The notes: generated by a model from the sequence alone, not told the origin. A stretch of 10,181 nt of DNA from Trueperaceae bacterium (GCA_024636105.1 JAGXHO010000045.1:1-10181), one strand, 5' to 3'; numbered from the stretch's first letter, positions 1 to 6,445 are shown. A program made the numbers and translations.

Positions 1-174
1 CGGATGCCCGTGTACGCCCGCACCCAACAGCTCTACGCCGAAGACGTGCCCGCGCTCACGCTGCACTACGCGCAGTGGGTGCTCGTGTTCTCCACCGAGA
101 TGGGCGGATTGCCCGACGAGATCTCGGTCGGCACGCCGCTCTTCTACCGCGGCAACGAGTACTCGAAGGGCTGA
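1..174 (+). CDS. C-terminal end of a peptide-type ABC transporter substrate-binding protein (partial)
   Basis: Reading frame 1 is open from the first base to a TGA at 172-174 and gives the last 57 residues of a protein whose start lies outside the window. The segment has the look of the C-terminal lobe of family 5 extracellular solute-binding proteins: a tyrosine/glutamine-rich helix (around YARTQQLYAEDVPALTLHY) that in this family precedes the final beta strands, then a short aromatic tail ending NEYSKG. The main support is context: the next two genes are DppB- and DppC-type permeases on the same strand, and such binding proteins usually head these operons. It would be a secreted or lipid-anchored peptide receptor delivering ligand to the permeases. 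The ligand cannot be inferred from this fragment. Identification as a family 5 binding protein is likely rather than certain. Confidence 0.7.
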   Translation, partial: RMPVYARTQQLYAEDVPALTLHYAQWVLVFSTEMGGLPDEISVGTPLFYRGNEYSKG

Positions 175-182
175 TCCCGACG

Positions 183-216
183 CGACCGGGCGGTGGTTCG
201 CGCCACCGCCCGGTCG
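183..216 (+). terminator. 14-bp perfect hairpin between binding-protein and permease genes
   Basis: Arms 183-196 (CGACCGGGCGGTGG) and 203-216 (CCACCGCCCGGTCG) are exactly complementary over 14 bp around a 6-nt loop, starting 8 nt after the stop codon of the binding-protein gene. There is no T-run after it, so it is not a canonical intrinsic terminator. In high-GC bacteria such stems can still terminate partially, or protect the 3' end of the upstream message, so that the binding protein is made in excess over the permeases. That role is inferred from position; the stem itself is plain in the sequence. Confidence 0.6.
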
Positions 217-334
217 ACGGGCGCTGACGCCGGAGCCTCCGGGCTGCCGGAACCGTGCCGCATCGACGCGCGACGCCGTGTGCGGTCGCTCGGGCACGAG
301 CGGTGCCCCTTGGGCTCGCCCCGGGACCTGAAGT

Positions 335-1267
335 ATGCCCAGTTATCTAACGTTCCGTATCCTCAAGGGCGCCTTCGTCGTGGTGCTCATCAGCGTCCTG
401 ACCTTCATCGTGATGCGCATGATGCCGGGCGACCCAGTGTACCTGTTGCTCGGTGAGGGGCAGATCCCCATCACCGACGCGCAGATCGCCGCGATTCGCG
501 CCAAGTGGGGGCTCGATCGCCCGCTGCCCGAGCAGTACTTCGTCTGGGCCGGCAACCTGCTGCGCGGCGACTTCGGCGAATCGCTCATCCGCGCGGGCGT
601 GCCCGTCCGCGACATGATCTTCGAGGCGATGCCGGTCACCGCCCTGTTGAACGTGTACGCCTTGGGGCTGGCGATCGTGGTGGCGCTGCCGCTCGGAATC
701 GCCGCTGCCGTGTGCCGGAACACCTGGGTCGATTACTCCACCAACATGATCTCGGCTCTCGGGATCGCCACGCCCAACTTCTGGCTGGCGCTGATGCTCA
801 TCGTCGTGTTCGCGTTGCAGCTGCGCTGGCTCCCGCCCTTCGGCCTGCGGAGTTGGCAGGGCTACATCCTGCCGGTCCTCGTGATCGCCACCGAAGAGAT
901 GGCCGTGCTGATGCGCATCACGCGCGGCGCCGTGCTCGAGCTGCTGCCGCAGGACTTCGTGCGCACCGCGCGCTCGAAGGGTGTGGCGGAGCGCGGGGTG
1001 CTGTACCGCCACGTCGTCTCGAACGCGCTCCTGCCGGTCGTCACCGTCATCGGCTTCCGCGTCGCGTTCATCCTGTCGGGAACGATCATCGTCGAGACGG
1101 TCTTCGCGCTCCCCGGCATCGGCCGGCTCTTCGTCGACTCCGTGTTGCGCCTCGACTACCAGGTGGTCCAGTCGCTGGTCGTCGTGTTCGCCGTGCTCGT
1201 CGTCGTGATCAACCTCGTCACCGACATGATCTACGCGTTGGTCGACCCCAGGATCCGGATCTCGTGA
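335..1267 (+). CDS. dppB: DppB-like peptide ABC transporter permease
   Basis: This 310-residue protein is one of two membrane subunits of a dipeptide/oligopeptide-type ABC importer (DppB/OppB family, BPD transporter inner-membrane component). Residues 1-30 form the first membrane helix and end in the family hallmark MRMMPGDP. The sequence then shows the usual periplasmic stretch with the LDRPLPEQYFVWAGNLLRGD signature (61-80). Further helices lie around 103-127, 142-165, 178-196, 232-252 and 279-303. The EAA loop that docks onto the ATPase runs about 207-240 (DFVRTARSKGV, then RHVVSNALLPVV). The length is normal for the family. The ATG has only a weak purine stretch upstream, as expected if it is read from the message of the preceding binding-protein gene. 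The dppC-like gene starts 7 nt after the stop. Family assignment is secure. The transported peptide is unknown; nickel or glutathione transport by relatives cannot be excluded. Confidence 0.93.
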   Translation: MPSYLTFRILKGAFVVVLISVLTFIVMRMMPGDPVYLLLGEGQIPITDAQIAAIRAKWGLDRPLPEQYFVWAGNLLRGDFGESLIRAGVPVRDMIFEAMPVTALLNVYALGLAIVVALPLGIAAAVCRNTWVDYSTNMISALGIATPNFWLALMLIVVFALQLRWLPPFGLRSWQGYILPVLVIATEEMAVLMRITRGAVLELLPQDFVRTARSKGVAERGVLYRHVVSNALLPVVTVIGFRVAFILSGTIIVETVFALPGIGRLFVDSVLRLDYQVVQSLVVVFAVLVVVINLVTDMIYALVDPRIRIS

Positions 1268-1274
1268 GGACGCC

Positions 1275-2177
1275 ATGACCATGCCCCCGAACGAACCGCT
1301 GCTCGCGGCGCCGACGCAGGACGCTGCGCCGAACTCCGGCAACAAGGCGCTCCGCCGCTTCGTGTCCAACCGCATGGCGGTCGCCGGCACCGTCGTAGTG
1401 CTGCTCCTGGTGCTGCTCGCGGTGTTCGCCCCGTGGATCGCGCCGCACCACCCGAACAACGACATCTTCCGCGGCATGCGCGGCGTCGGCCCCTCGCTCG
1501 AGCACCCGATGGGCTTCGACCACCTGAGCCGCGACCTGCTGTCGCGCGTCATCTACGGCACCCGGATCGCGCTCACCGTGGGGCTGCTCGCGACCCTCAT
1601 CAGCGTCGTGATCGGCGTGCTCGTCGGCGCGACGGCCGGCTACTTCGGCGGCTGGATCGACGAGGTCCTCTCGCTGATCACCGACGCGCTGATGGCCTTC
1701 CCGCTCATCGCGCTGCTCATCGTGCTCGCGGCGGTCCTCGGGCCGAGCCTCACCACCACCGTGATCGTCATCGGCGCGACGGCATGGGCGCGCTACGCGC
1801 GCGTCGTGCGCGCGGAGGTCCTGAGCCTGCGCGAGCGCGATTTCGTCACCGCCGCGCGCGCGCTGGGCGCCTTCGACGGACGCATCATCCGCCGCCACGT
1901 GATCCCCAACGTCCTCACGTCGGTGATCGTGCTCGCCTCGCTCTCGGTGGGGTCGATCATCATCCTCGAGTCGGCGCTCTCGTTCCTGGGCCTGGGCGTA
2001 CGCCCTCCGACCGCCACCTGGGGCGGCATCCTCTCCGACGGCCGCGCGTTCATCCTGCGCTACCCGCACATCGCGGTGTTCCCGGGCGTGATGATCGTGA
2101 TCACGGTGCTCGCGTTCAACTTCATCGGTGACGGACTCCGCGACGCGCTCGATCCGCATCAGAAGACGGGGCGCTGA
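1275..2177 (+). CDS. dppC: DppC-like peptide ABC transporter permease
   Basis: This 300-residue protein is the second membrane subunit, partner of the DppB-like protein just upstream. It has the OppC-type layout. A cytoplasmic N-terminus is followed by helix 1 at about 36-56, then the family signature around 77-99 (HPMGFDHLSRDLLSRVIYGT). Four or five more helices follow, with the EAA loop at about 190-219 (DFVTAARALGAFDGRIIRRH) and the C-terminal signature SALSFLGLGVRPP (234-246) and GGILSDGR. The AGGA at 1267-1270 overlaps the end of the dppB stop codon and lies only 4 nt before the ATG at 1275. A second in-frame ATG at 1281 is better spaced and may be the true start, which would remove two residues. 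Family is secure; substrate is inferred only from neighbours. Confidence 0.93.
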   Translation: MTMPPNEPLLAAPTQDAAPNSGNKALRRFVSNRMAVAGTVVVLLLVLLAVFAPWIAPHHPNNDIFRGMRGVGPSLEHPMGFDHLSRDLLSRVIYGTRIALTVGLLATLISVVIGVLVGATAGYFGGWIDEVLSLITDALMAFPLIALLIVLAAVLGPSLTTTVIVIGATAWARYARVVRAEVLSLRERDFVTAARALGAFDGRIIRRHVIPNVLTSVIVLASLSVGSIIILESALSFLGLGVRPPTATWGGILSDGRAFILRYPHIAVFPGVMIVITVLAFNFIGDGLRDALDPHQKTGR

Positions 2178-2182
2178 GCGCC

Positions 2183-3697
2183 ATGCGATCCTTCGTCGCC
2201 GGCATCGTCACCGAGACCAACACCTTCAGCCCCATCCCCACCGGCGCCGCCGAGTGGGAGCGCGTCGACCGCCCCAAGGACATCGTCCCCGACAGCAGCC
2301 TCGACGGTTTCCGGCGCAAGGCCGCCGCGGCGGGCGACGCCATCGCCTTCGGCCTCTACGCCTTCGCCATGCCCGCAGGCAATACCGTGCGCGCGGCCTA
2401 CGAGGACCTGCGCGACGAACTCCTGGGTCAGCTGCGCGCCGCGATGCCGGTGGACGCGGTGTTCCTACCGCTGCACGGGGCGATGGTGGCCGAGGAGTAC
2501 GACGACGCCGAGGGCGATCTGATCGAACGCGTCCGCGCGTTGGTCGGCCCCGACGTCAAGATCGGCGTCCACATCGACCTCCACTGCCACCTGACGCAGC
2601 GCATGCTCGACCATTGCGACGCGCTGGTCATCTACAAGGAGTACCCGCACACGGACATGGCGGCGCGGGCCGAGGACCTCTACGACCTGATCCGCGACGC
2701 GCACGGGGGCCGCACCGAGCCGGTCATGGCGATGTTCGACTGCCGCTTCATGGGCATCGTGCCGACGAACCCGCCACCGATGCGGGGTTTCGTCGACGCG
2801 ATGATGGCGGCGGAAGGTGCCGAGGGCGTCCTGTCGCTCTCCCTCGGCCACGGCTTCCCGTGGGGCGACGTGCCCGATTCGGGTGCCCGGATGCTGGCCG
2901 TCGTCGACGCCAAGCGGGTCGACGGCGACGCCCGCGCCCATGCCGCGCGCGTCGCGGAGCAATGGGGGCGGCGCTTCTTCGACCTCCGCCATGAGGTCGC
3001 GGTCAAACCGCTCGCGCTCGCCGCCGCGCTCGACCGCGCCCTCGCCGCCCCGCGCGGCCCGGTGGTGGTCGCCGACCAGGCCGACAACGCCGGCGGCGGC
3101 GCGCCGAGCGACAGCACCTTCGTGCTGCGGCGGCTGCTCGAGCGCGGCGTCCCGGACGCGGCGCTCGCGATGATGTGGGACCCGATCGTCGTGCAGCTCG
3201 CGAAGTCGGCCGGCGTGGGCGCACGGCTCGCGGTGCGCCTGGGCGGCAAGATGGGGCCCACGTCGGGCGACCCGCTCGATCTCGACGTCACGGTCGCCGG
3301 GATCCGCGACGGCCTGGTGCAGATGTGGCCGCAGGTCGACGGATCGCTCGCCAGCCCGGCAGGGGACTGCGTGCATCTACGCGTGCACGGCCTCGCCGGC
3401 GCGCCCAGCGCCGGTGGCGACGTCGACGTGATCGTCACCACCCGCCGCGGTCAGGTGCTGGGCGTCGAGGTCTTCACCGCCTTCGGCATCGACCTCGCCG
3501 AGAAGCGCGTGGTGGTGGTCAAGTCGATCCAGCACTTCTACGCCGCGTACGCGCCGGTGGCCGCCGAGGTGGTCTACATGGCCGCGCCGGGGGCGGTGGC
3601 GCCGATCATGGAGGCGATCCCGTTGGTCAGGGCCGATCTGAACAAGTTCCCGTGGGTGGACGACCCGTTCGACGGAGACGCTCCTGGTGAACCCTAG
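2183..3697 (+). CDS. M81 family (MlrC-like) zinc metallopeptidase
   Basis: This 504-residue protein is of the MlrC/M81 family, whose founding member (microcystinase MlrC) cleaves the linear tetrapeptide left from microcystin breakdown; most relatives have unknown substrates. The N-terminal domain (about 1-290) opens with GIVTETNTFSP (7-17), the usual signature around a conserved Glu (E11). It then has PLHGAM (H98), IDLHCH (D132, H134) and YPHTD (H156). The spacing D-x-H then 22 residues to His is that of the MlrC zinc ligands as I remember them, so the metal site looks intact. The C-terminal domain (about 290-490) carries DNAGGGAPSDST (301-312) and VVKSIQHFYAAY (445-456). No signal peptide is visible, so it should act in the cytoplasm. 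The ATG lies 5 nt after the dppC stop without a good ribosome-binding site, which suggests translational coupling and a role in cleaving the imported peptide. The stop overlaps the convergent antitoxin gene by 4 nt. Family is secure; substrate is unknown. Confidence 0.93.
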   Translation: MRSFVAGIVTETNTFSPIPTGAAEWERVDRPKDIVPDSSLDGFRRKAAAAGDAIAFGLYAFAMPAGNTVRAAYEDLRDELLGQLRAAMPVDAVFLPLHGAMVAEEYDDAEGDLIERVRALVGPDVKIGVHIDLHCHLTQRMLDHCDALVIYKEYPHTDMAARAEDLYDLIRDAHGGRTEPVMAMFDCRFMGIVPTNPPPMRGFVDAMMAAEGAEGVLSLSLGHGFPWGDVPDSGARMLAVVDAKRVDGDARAHAARVAEQWGRRFFDLRHEVAVKPLALAAALDRALAAPRGPVVVADQADNAGGGAPSDSTFVLRRLLERGVPDAALAMMWDPIVVQLAKSAGVGARLAVRLGGKMGPTSGDPLDLDVTVAGIRDGLVQMWPQVDGSLASPAGDCVHLRVHGLAGAPSAGGDVDVIVTTRRGQVLGVEVFTAFGIDLAEKRVVVVKSIQHFYAAYAPVAAEVVYMAAPGAVAPIMEAIPLVRADLNKFPWVDDPFDGDAPGEP

Positions 3698-4098
3698 AGG
3701 AGGTCGCGGCGCCTGAGCGCACGCAGGACTTCCTCCCACGGTAGCTCGGGTTCGTCTCGCCGGGCCGCGATGGCGCGCAGGTCGTCCGTGTCCTCGGCGG
3801 TGTCCTGCGCGGCGACCACCTGGAACCGCAATCCGAGCGCGCCCACCACCTTGTGCACCGTCGCGAACGCTGGGTTGCCGTCGTCGGTCAAGGCCTTGTA
3901 GAGGCTCTCACGACCGAGCCCTGCTCGCCGCGCGACGCGCGTCATCCCCTTCGCACGGGCGACGTCGCCGAGCGCCGCGAAGAGCAGCGCAGGGTCGCCG
4001 TCTTCGAGGACCGCGTCCAGGTACGCCGCGACGTCTTCGTCCGTCTCGAGCAGCGTCGCTGCATCCCACGGGCGCGTCTTCGTGATCGGTTTGGTCAT
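3694..4098 (-). CDS. HigA-like addiction-module antitoxin with long C-terminal tail
   Basis: This 134-residue protein matches, from family memory, the 'putative addiction module antidote' proteins paired with HigB/RelE-type killers. It has the N-terminal block KTRPWDAATLLETDEDVAAYLDAVLEDGDP (7-36), then a helix-turn-helix at about 43-90 (ARAKGMTRVARRAGLGRES, GNPAFATVHKVVGALGL). The ATG at 4098 is preceded by GAGGAGGG at 4104-4111, a strong ribosome-binding site, so I prefer it to an in-frame start 12 codons upstream at 4134, which lies inside the toxin remnant. The ATG overlaps the toxin's stop as ATGA, so the two were translationally coupled. Relatives usually end soon after the helix-turn-helix at around 100 residues. 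This one continues for about 40 more, acidic then basic, ending with PELPWEEVLRALRRRDLL. It would bind DNA at its own promoter and neutralise a toxin, but the adjacent toxin is broken. Confidence 0.85.
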   Translation of the reverse strand: MTKPITKTRPWDAATLLETDEDVAAYLDAVLEDGDPALLFAALGDVARAKGMTRVARRAGLGRESLYKALTDDGNPAFATVHKVVGALGLRFQVVAAQDTAEDTDDLRAIAARRDEPELPWEEVLRALRRRDLL

Positions 4099-4324
4099 CG
4101 CTGCCCTCCTCGAATCCCTGTCGCGAGCGACCACGCTCGGGCGACGTCGGGCTTCTGGCTAGCCTTGTCTCCGCCCACGAGCAGCACGATCGAACTCGCG
4201 CCGGTGCGCACGAAGTAGACGCGGTACCCGGGGTAACCCGAGCGGCGATGCGGAAGCGCGCCTCTCGGTCCCGCAGGTCCTCGAGCCACGAATCGAACGC
4301 GTCCGTCTGCCGCACCTCGAACAC
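4095..4324 (-). pseudogene. Broken HigB/RelE-like addiction-module toxin
   Basis: Two parts of one toxin gene lie in different frames. The first, from a GTG at 4324, reads MFEVRQTDAFDSWLEDLRD then REARFRIAAR, the normal N-terminus of phage-Gp49-like/HigB killer proteins. The second, starting at about 4235, reads YPGYRVYFVRTGASSIVLL, then VGGDKASQKPDVARAWSLA, the normal C-terminal half. At the junction (about 4235-4238) roughly 25 residues that family members carry between these blocks (the conserved NPGDV...GVSELRI segment, quoted from family memory) are missing, and the frame shifts by one. A translation from the GTG therefore never reaches the second half. The stop of the second half (4095-4097) overlaps the antitoxin ATG. 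Intact relatives are mRNA-cleaving or gyrase-poisoning enzymes; this copy should be inactive. Both the deletion and the frame change are visible, so a single sequencing error does not explain it. Confidence 0.82.
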
Positions 4325-4330
4325 CAGCGA

Positions 4331-4336
4331 ACCGTA
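4331..4336 (-). promoter_or_regulatory. Putative -10 box for leaderless toxin-antitoxin transcript
   Basis: On the minus strand TACGGT (4336 down to 4331) fits TANNNT and ends exactly 6 nt before the GTG at 4324. Transcription would start at or next to the start codon, and no ribosome-binding site is present there. The same arrangement, with the same 6-nt gap, occurs before the TSUP exporter gene. No convincing -35 box was found. The hexamer is visible; leaderless use is inferred. Confidence 0.4.
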
Positions 4337-4388
4337 TCGCCAAGGATACACCCGAGCGCCCAGTGGATTGGCTCGTGCCTGCCCAGTC

Positions 4389-4407
4389 GCAGCGTTTGCC
4401 TCGCTGC
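4389..4407 (-). terminator. Weak hairpin after the histidine kinase gene
   Basis: GCAGCG at 4389-4394 and CGCTGC at 4402-4407 pair over 6 bp around a 7-nt loop, just downstream of the kinase stop codon and upstream of the toxin promoter on the same strand. There is no T-run on either strand. It could end or weaken read-through from the two-component operon into the toxin-antitoxin locus, but a 6-bp GC stem is easily found by chance in DNA of this composition. Confidence 0.25.
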
Positions 4408-4415
4408 TGCGGTCG

Positions 4416-5720
4416 CTACGCCTCGACCGGCATCCAGATGCGCGCTCGCGTGCCCGTCGCAACGCCGTTGGCGTCGCCCGAGCCGAGCTCGAAGCCGCCC
4501 GCGTGCGCGGCCGCGACGGCCCGCACGACGCGCAAGCCGAGCCCTTTGCCCTCGACCTGCCGCGCCAAGCCCGGACCAGTGTCCCCTACTTCGAGGAACG
4601 CCACGCCGTCCGCGACGCCGCTGCGCAGCGTGATCCGGCCCGAGACCGTCGCGCGCAACGCGTTCGACACCAAGTTGCCGAGCGCTTGATCGAGCAGGCG
4701 TGCGTCACCGGCCACCGGCGCCGGCGCCGTGTCGACCTCGAGGGCCAGCCCCTTCTCCAGCGCCAGCGGCAGGTAGCGGTCGTACGCGTCCGCAGCGATG
4801 CGCTCGAGGTCGAGGCGCTCGAGCGTGGCGTCACCGGCTTCGGCCGACGACAGGGCGAGCAGGTTCTGGGCCAACGACTCGAGCCGCGTCGCTTCGCGAT
4901 GGAGTCGGTCCACCAGTTCCCCGCTCATCACCATGCGTCCCGAGCGCACCGCCTCGAGGCCGGCGCGAAGCGCCGACAGTGGGGTACGCAACTCGTGCGC
5001 TGCGTACGCCAAGAAGCGATGCTCGCGCTCGCGCTGCACCTTGAGGAGCGTGAGGAGGTGGCTGAACGCCTGCGCCAGGCGCGCCGGTTCATCGGCGCCC
5101 TCCGTGAAGGGCACGTCGGCGGCGGTGTCGAAACGCTCCGCCGCCGCGGTCAGGCGCCGAAGCGGTCGCAACGCCACCCCGACCACGATCCACGCGAGTG
5201 CTCCGGAGAGCGCCGCGACCACGAGCGCGACCACGACCGCGATCCCGGTATAGGGACTCAACACGTCGCGCAGGCCCTGAAGCGGTCGCCCCACCTGCAC
5301 GACGATCCCCGCGTCCTCGTCGCGCACGGTCGAGACCCGCCACTCGCGCACCGTATGGCCGCCGTCGCCCACCAGGAGCCGCTCGGCGTCGAGCGGGCGC
5401 GGGGCAGCCGCCGCGCCGCCGGTCCAAATGAGCTGATGGTCGAGGTACACCTGCGCCGCGATGCTGCCGCGCTCCCCGACGAGGTAGGAGCTGACGACGC
5501 TGGGCACCCGCACCGACTCGTCCTCGCGGACGAGGACCGCCTCGGTGATCAGGTCCGCCAACAGGGTGTTCTCCTCGTCCAAGCCCGAGATGCGCAGACT
5601 CAACAAACCCACGTAGGTGAGCGTCAGACCCAGCACGGTGGCGAACAGCGTGAGCCCGGCGGCCACGCCGGCGAGCTTGACGCGGAGGCTCGTGGCCGCG
5701 AACCGCTTACGACGGGCCAC
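4416..5720 (-). CDS. Sensor histidine kinase of a two-component system
   Basis: This 434-residue membrane kinase senses an unknown signal and phosphorylates the response regulator encoded upstream. Membrane helices lie at about 12-42 and 157-182 and enclose a sensor region of roughly 115 residues outside the membrane. A HAMP-like linker starting VALRPLRRLTAAAERF follows (182-235). The phosphoacceptor helix is at about 236-256 (YAAHELRTPLSAL, with H242). The ATPase domain has the N box LGNLVSNALR (347-356, N353), G1 DTGPGL (380-385) and G2 GKGLGLRVV (391-399), so all catalytic motifs are present. The short N-terminal half resembles QseC/PhoR-like sensors, with no PAS domain visible. The start is a GTG at 5720 inside the end of the regulator gene: the 14-nt overlap implies coupled translation. 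Class is certain; the stimulus is not deducible. Confidence 0.95.
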   Translation of the reverse strand: MARRKRFAATSLRVKLAGVAAGLTLFATVLGLTLTYVGLLSLRISGLDEENTLLADLITEAVLVREDESVRVPSVVSSYLVGERGSIAAQVYLDHQLIWTGGAAAAPRPLDAERLLVGDGGHTVREWRVSTVRDEDAGIVVQVGRPLQGLRDVLSPYTGIAVVVALVVAALSGALAWIVVGVALRPLRRLTAAAERFDTAADVPFTEGADEPARLAQAFSHLLTLLKVQREREHRFLAYAAHELRTPLSALRAGLEAVRSGRMVMSGELVDRLHREATRLESLAQNLLALSSAEAGDATLERLDLERIAADAYDRYLPLALEKGLALEVDTAPAPVAGDARLLDQALGNLVSNALRATVSGRITLRSGVADGVAFLEVGDTGPGLARQVEGKGLGLRVVRAVAAAHAGGFELGSGDANGVATGTRARIWMPVEA

Positions 5721-6363
5721 GGTAGCCCACGCCCCTCACCGTTTCGGCCACGTCGTCGCCGAGCTTCCCGCGCAGGTTGCTGACGTAGACGTCCAACACG
5801 TTCGAGTCGGTCTCGAAGCCGAGCCCCCACACGCGGTCGAGGATCTCGGCTCGCGTGAACACCCGACCCGGGTGCTGCATGAGCAACGTCAGGACCTCGA
5901 ACTCCTTGTTCGTCAGCTTGACCGCGACGCCCCCACGCTTCACGAGACGCTCCGTCGGCCACAGTTCGACGTCGCGCCAACGAAGCACGCTGCCCCGCAC
6001 CTCGCCCCGACGGAGCAGCGCTTTCAAGCGCGCCAGCAGTTCGTCGAGCGCGAACGGTTTGGGGAGGTAGTCGTCGCCGACGTCGAGGCCGCGAACGCGG
6101 TCCGGAACGGCGTCGCGGGCACTGAGGAACAGGACTGGTTGACGGAAACCGGCGTCGCGCAGGTCGTGCGCGAGTTCGAAACCCCCGTCGTCCTCGGCCG
6201 CCAGCATGACGTCGAGAACCGCCACGTCGAACGGTTCGCGCCACGCCAGCTCCCAGGCGGTCGGCCGGTCGTGGGCGAGCGCCACCGAGAAGCCCTGCGT
6301 CTCGAGGCTTTCGCGCAACGTGACAGCCAAACTGACGTCGTCCTCGACGATCAGAACGCGCAT
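5707..6363 (-). CDS. OmpR/PhoB-family response regulator
   Basis: This 218-residue regulator has a receiver domain (1-118) with the acidic pocket E7/D8/D9, phosphoacceptor D51 (AVLDVML), S81 and K102 (LPKPF). A winged-helix DNA-binding domain at about 124-218 has the family motifs KLTNKEFEVLTLLMQHPG (149-166), SNVLDVYVSNLRGKLG (187-202) and the ending VRGVGYRG. It is complete and of normal length. The ATG at 6363 follows a clear GGGGGAG ribosome-binding site 3 nt upstream. The kinase gene begins before this gene ends. Regulators of this class bind two direct half-sites spaced 11 bp apart, and the intergenic region just upstream of this gene contains such pairs facing both ways. That suggests it activates its own operon and the divergent DUF192 gene (inference). 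It could equally be called PrrA-, MtrA- or QseB-like; the motif set does not separate these. Confidence 0.96.
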   Translation of the reverse strand: MRVLIVEDDVSLAVTLRESLETQGFSVALAHDRPTAWELAWREPFDVAVLDVMLAAEDDGGFELAHDLRDAGFRQPVLFLSARDAVPDRVRGLDVGDDYLPKPFALDELLARLKALLRRGEVRGSVLRWRDVELWPTERLVKRGGVAVKLTNKEFEVLTLLMQHPGRVFTRAEILDRVWGLGFETDSNVLDVYVSNLRGKLGDDVAETVRGVGYRGPS

Positions 6364-6374
6364 GATCTCCCCCT

Positions 6375-6394
6375 GCGCCGTGGCGCGCCGTGGC
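6375..6394. repeat. 10-bp tandem duplication in the regulator 5' leader
   Basis: GCGCCGTGGC occurs twice back to back (6375-6384, 6385-6394), followed by a further GCGC. It lies between the ribosome-binding site of the response regulator and its predicted transcription start, so it would be transcribed in the leader of that message. It is most likely a small slippage duplication; no function is visible. Confidence 0.7.
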
Positions 6395-6412
6395 GCGCAC
6401 CGTACCTGGCCG

Positions 6413-6445
6413 AAGGTAGGCGTGCGACATGAAGCCCAGGTGAAC
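6413..6445 (-). promoter_or_regulatory. Predicted regulator-activated promoter of the two-component operon
   Basis: Read on the minus strand, heptamer GTTCACC (6445-6439), a 4-nt spacer and heptamer CTTCATG (6434-6428) form an 11-bp-period direct repeat. Nine bases further is TACCTT (6418-6413), which fits a TANNNT -10 box. There is no -35 box of its own; the repeats sit where it should be, as in PhoB-type activated promoters. The predicted start near 6406 gives a leader of about 40 nt containing the regulator's ribosome-binding site. The same module in the opposite orientation precedes the DUF192 gene with identical spacing. The repeats and spacing are seen directly; binding by the adjacent regulator is inferred. 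Confidence 0.55.

Noticed and set aside
175..334. A riboswitch or small RNA gene in the gap before dppB
   Set aside because: Apart from the 14-bp hairpin I see no conserved aptamer pattern, no promoter-like box and no terminator; nothing supports an RNA gene.
193..456. An 87-codon open frame in the gap before dppB
   Set aside because: It starts inside the 14-bp hairpin, overlaps dppB by more than 100 nt in another frame, has no ribosome-binding site, and its sequence resembles no family I know.
347..1552. A 401-codon open frame on the minus strand, antisense to the permeases
   Set aside because: Its Asp/His/Glu/Arg-rich translation mirrors the hydrophobic codons of dppB and dppC; the permease reading is unambiguous.
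4099..4134. A 12-codon longer antitoxin starting at 4134
   Set aside because: The extension lies within the toxin coding region, and the strong ribosome-binding site at 4104-4111 points to the ATG at 4098.
4095..4238. Programmed ribosomal frameshifting as an explanation for the split toxin
   Set aside because: A frameshift alone would keep the middle of the protein, but about 25 conserved residues are missing at the junction and no slippery run is present there.
4248..5783. A 511-codon open frame on the plus strand, antisense to the kinase
   Set aside because: Arg/His-rich low-complexity translation; the opposite strand encodes a complete histidine kinase with all motifs.
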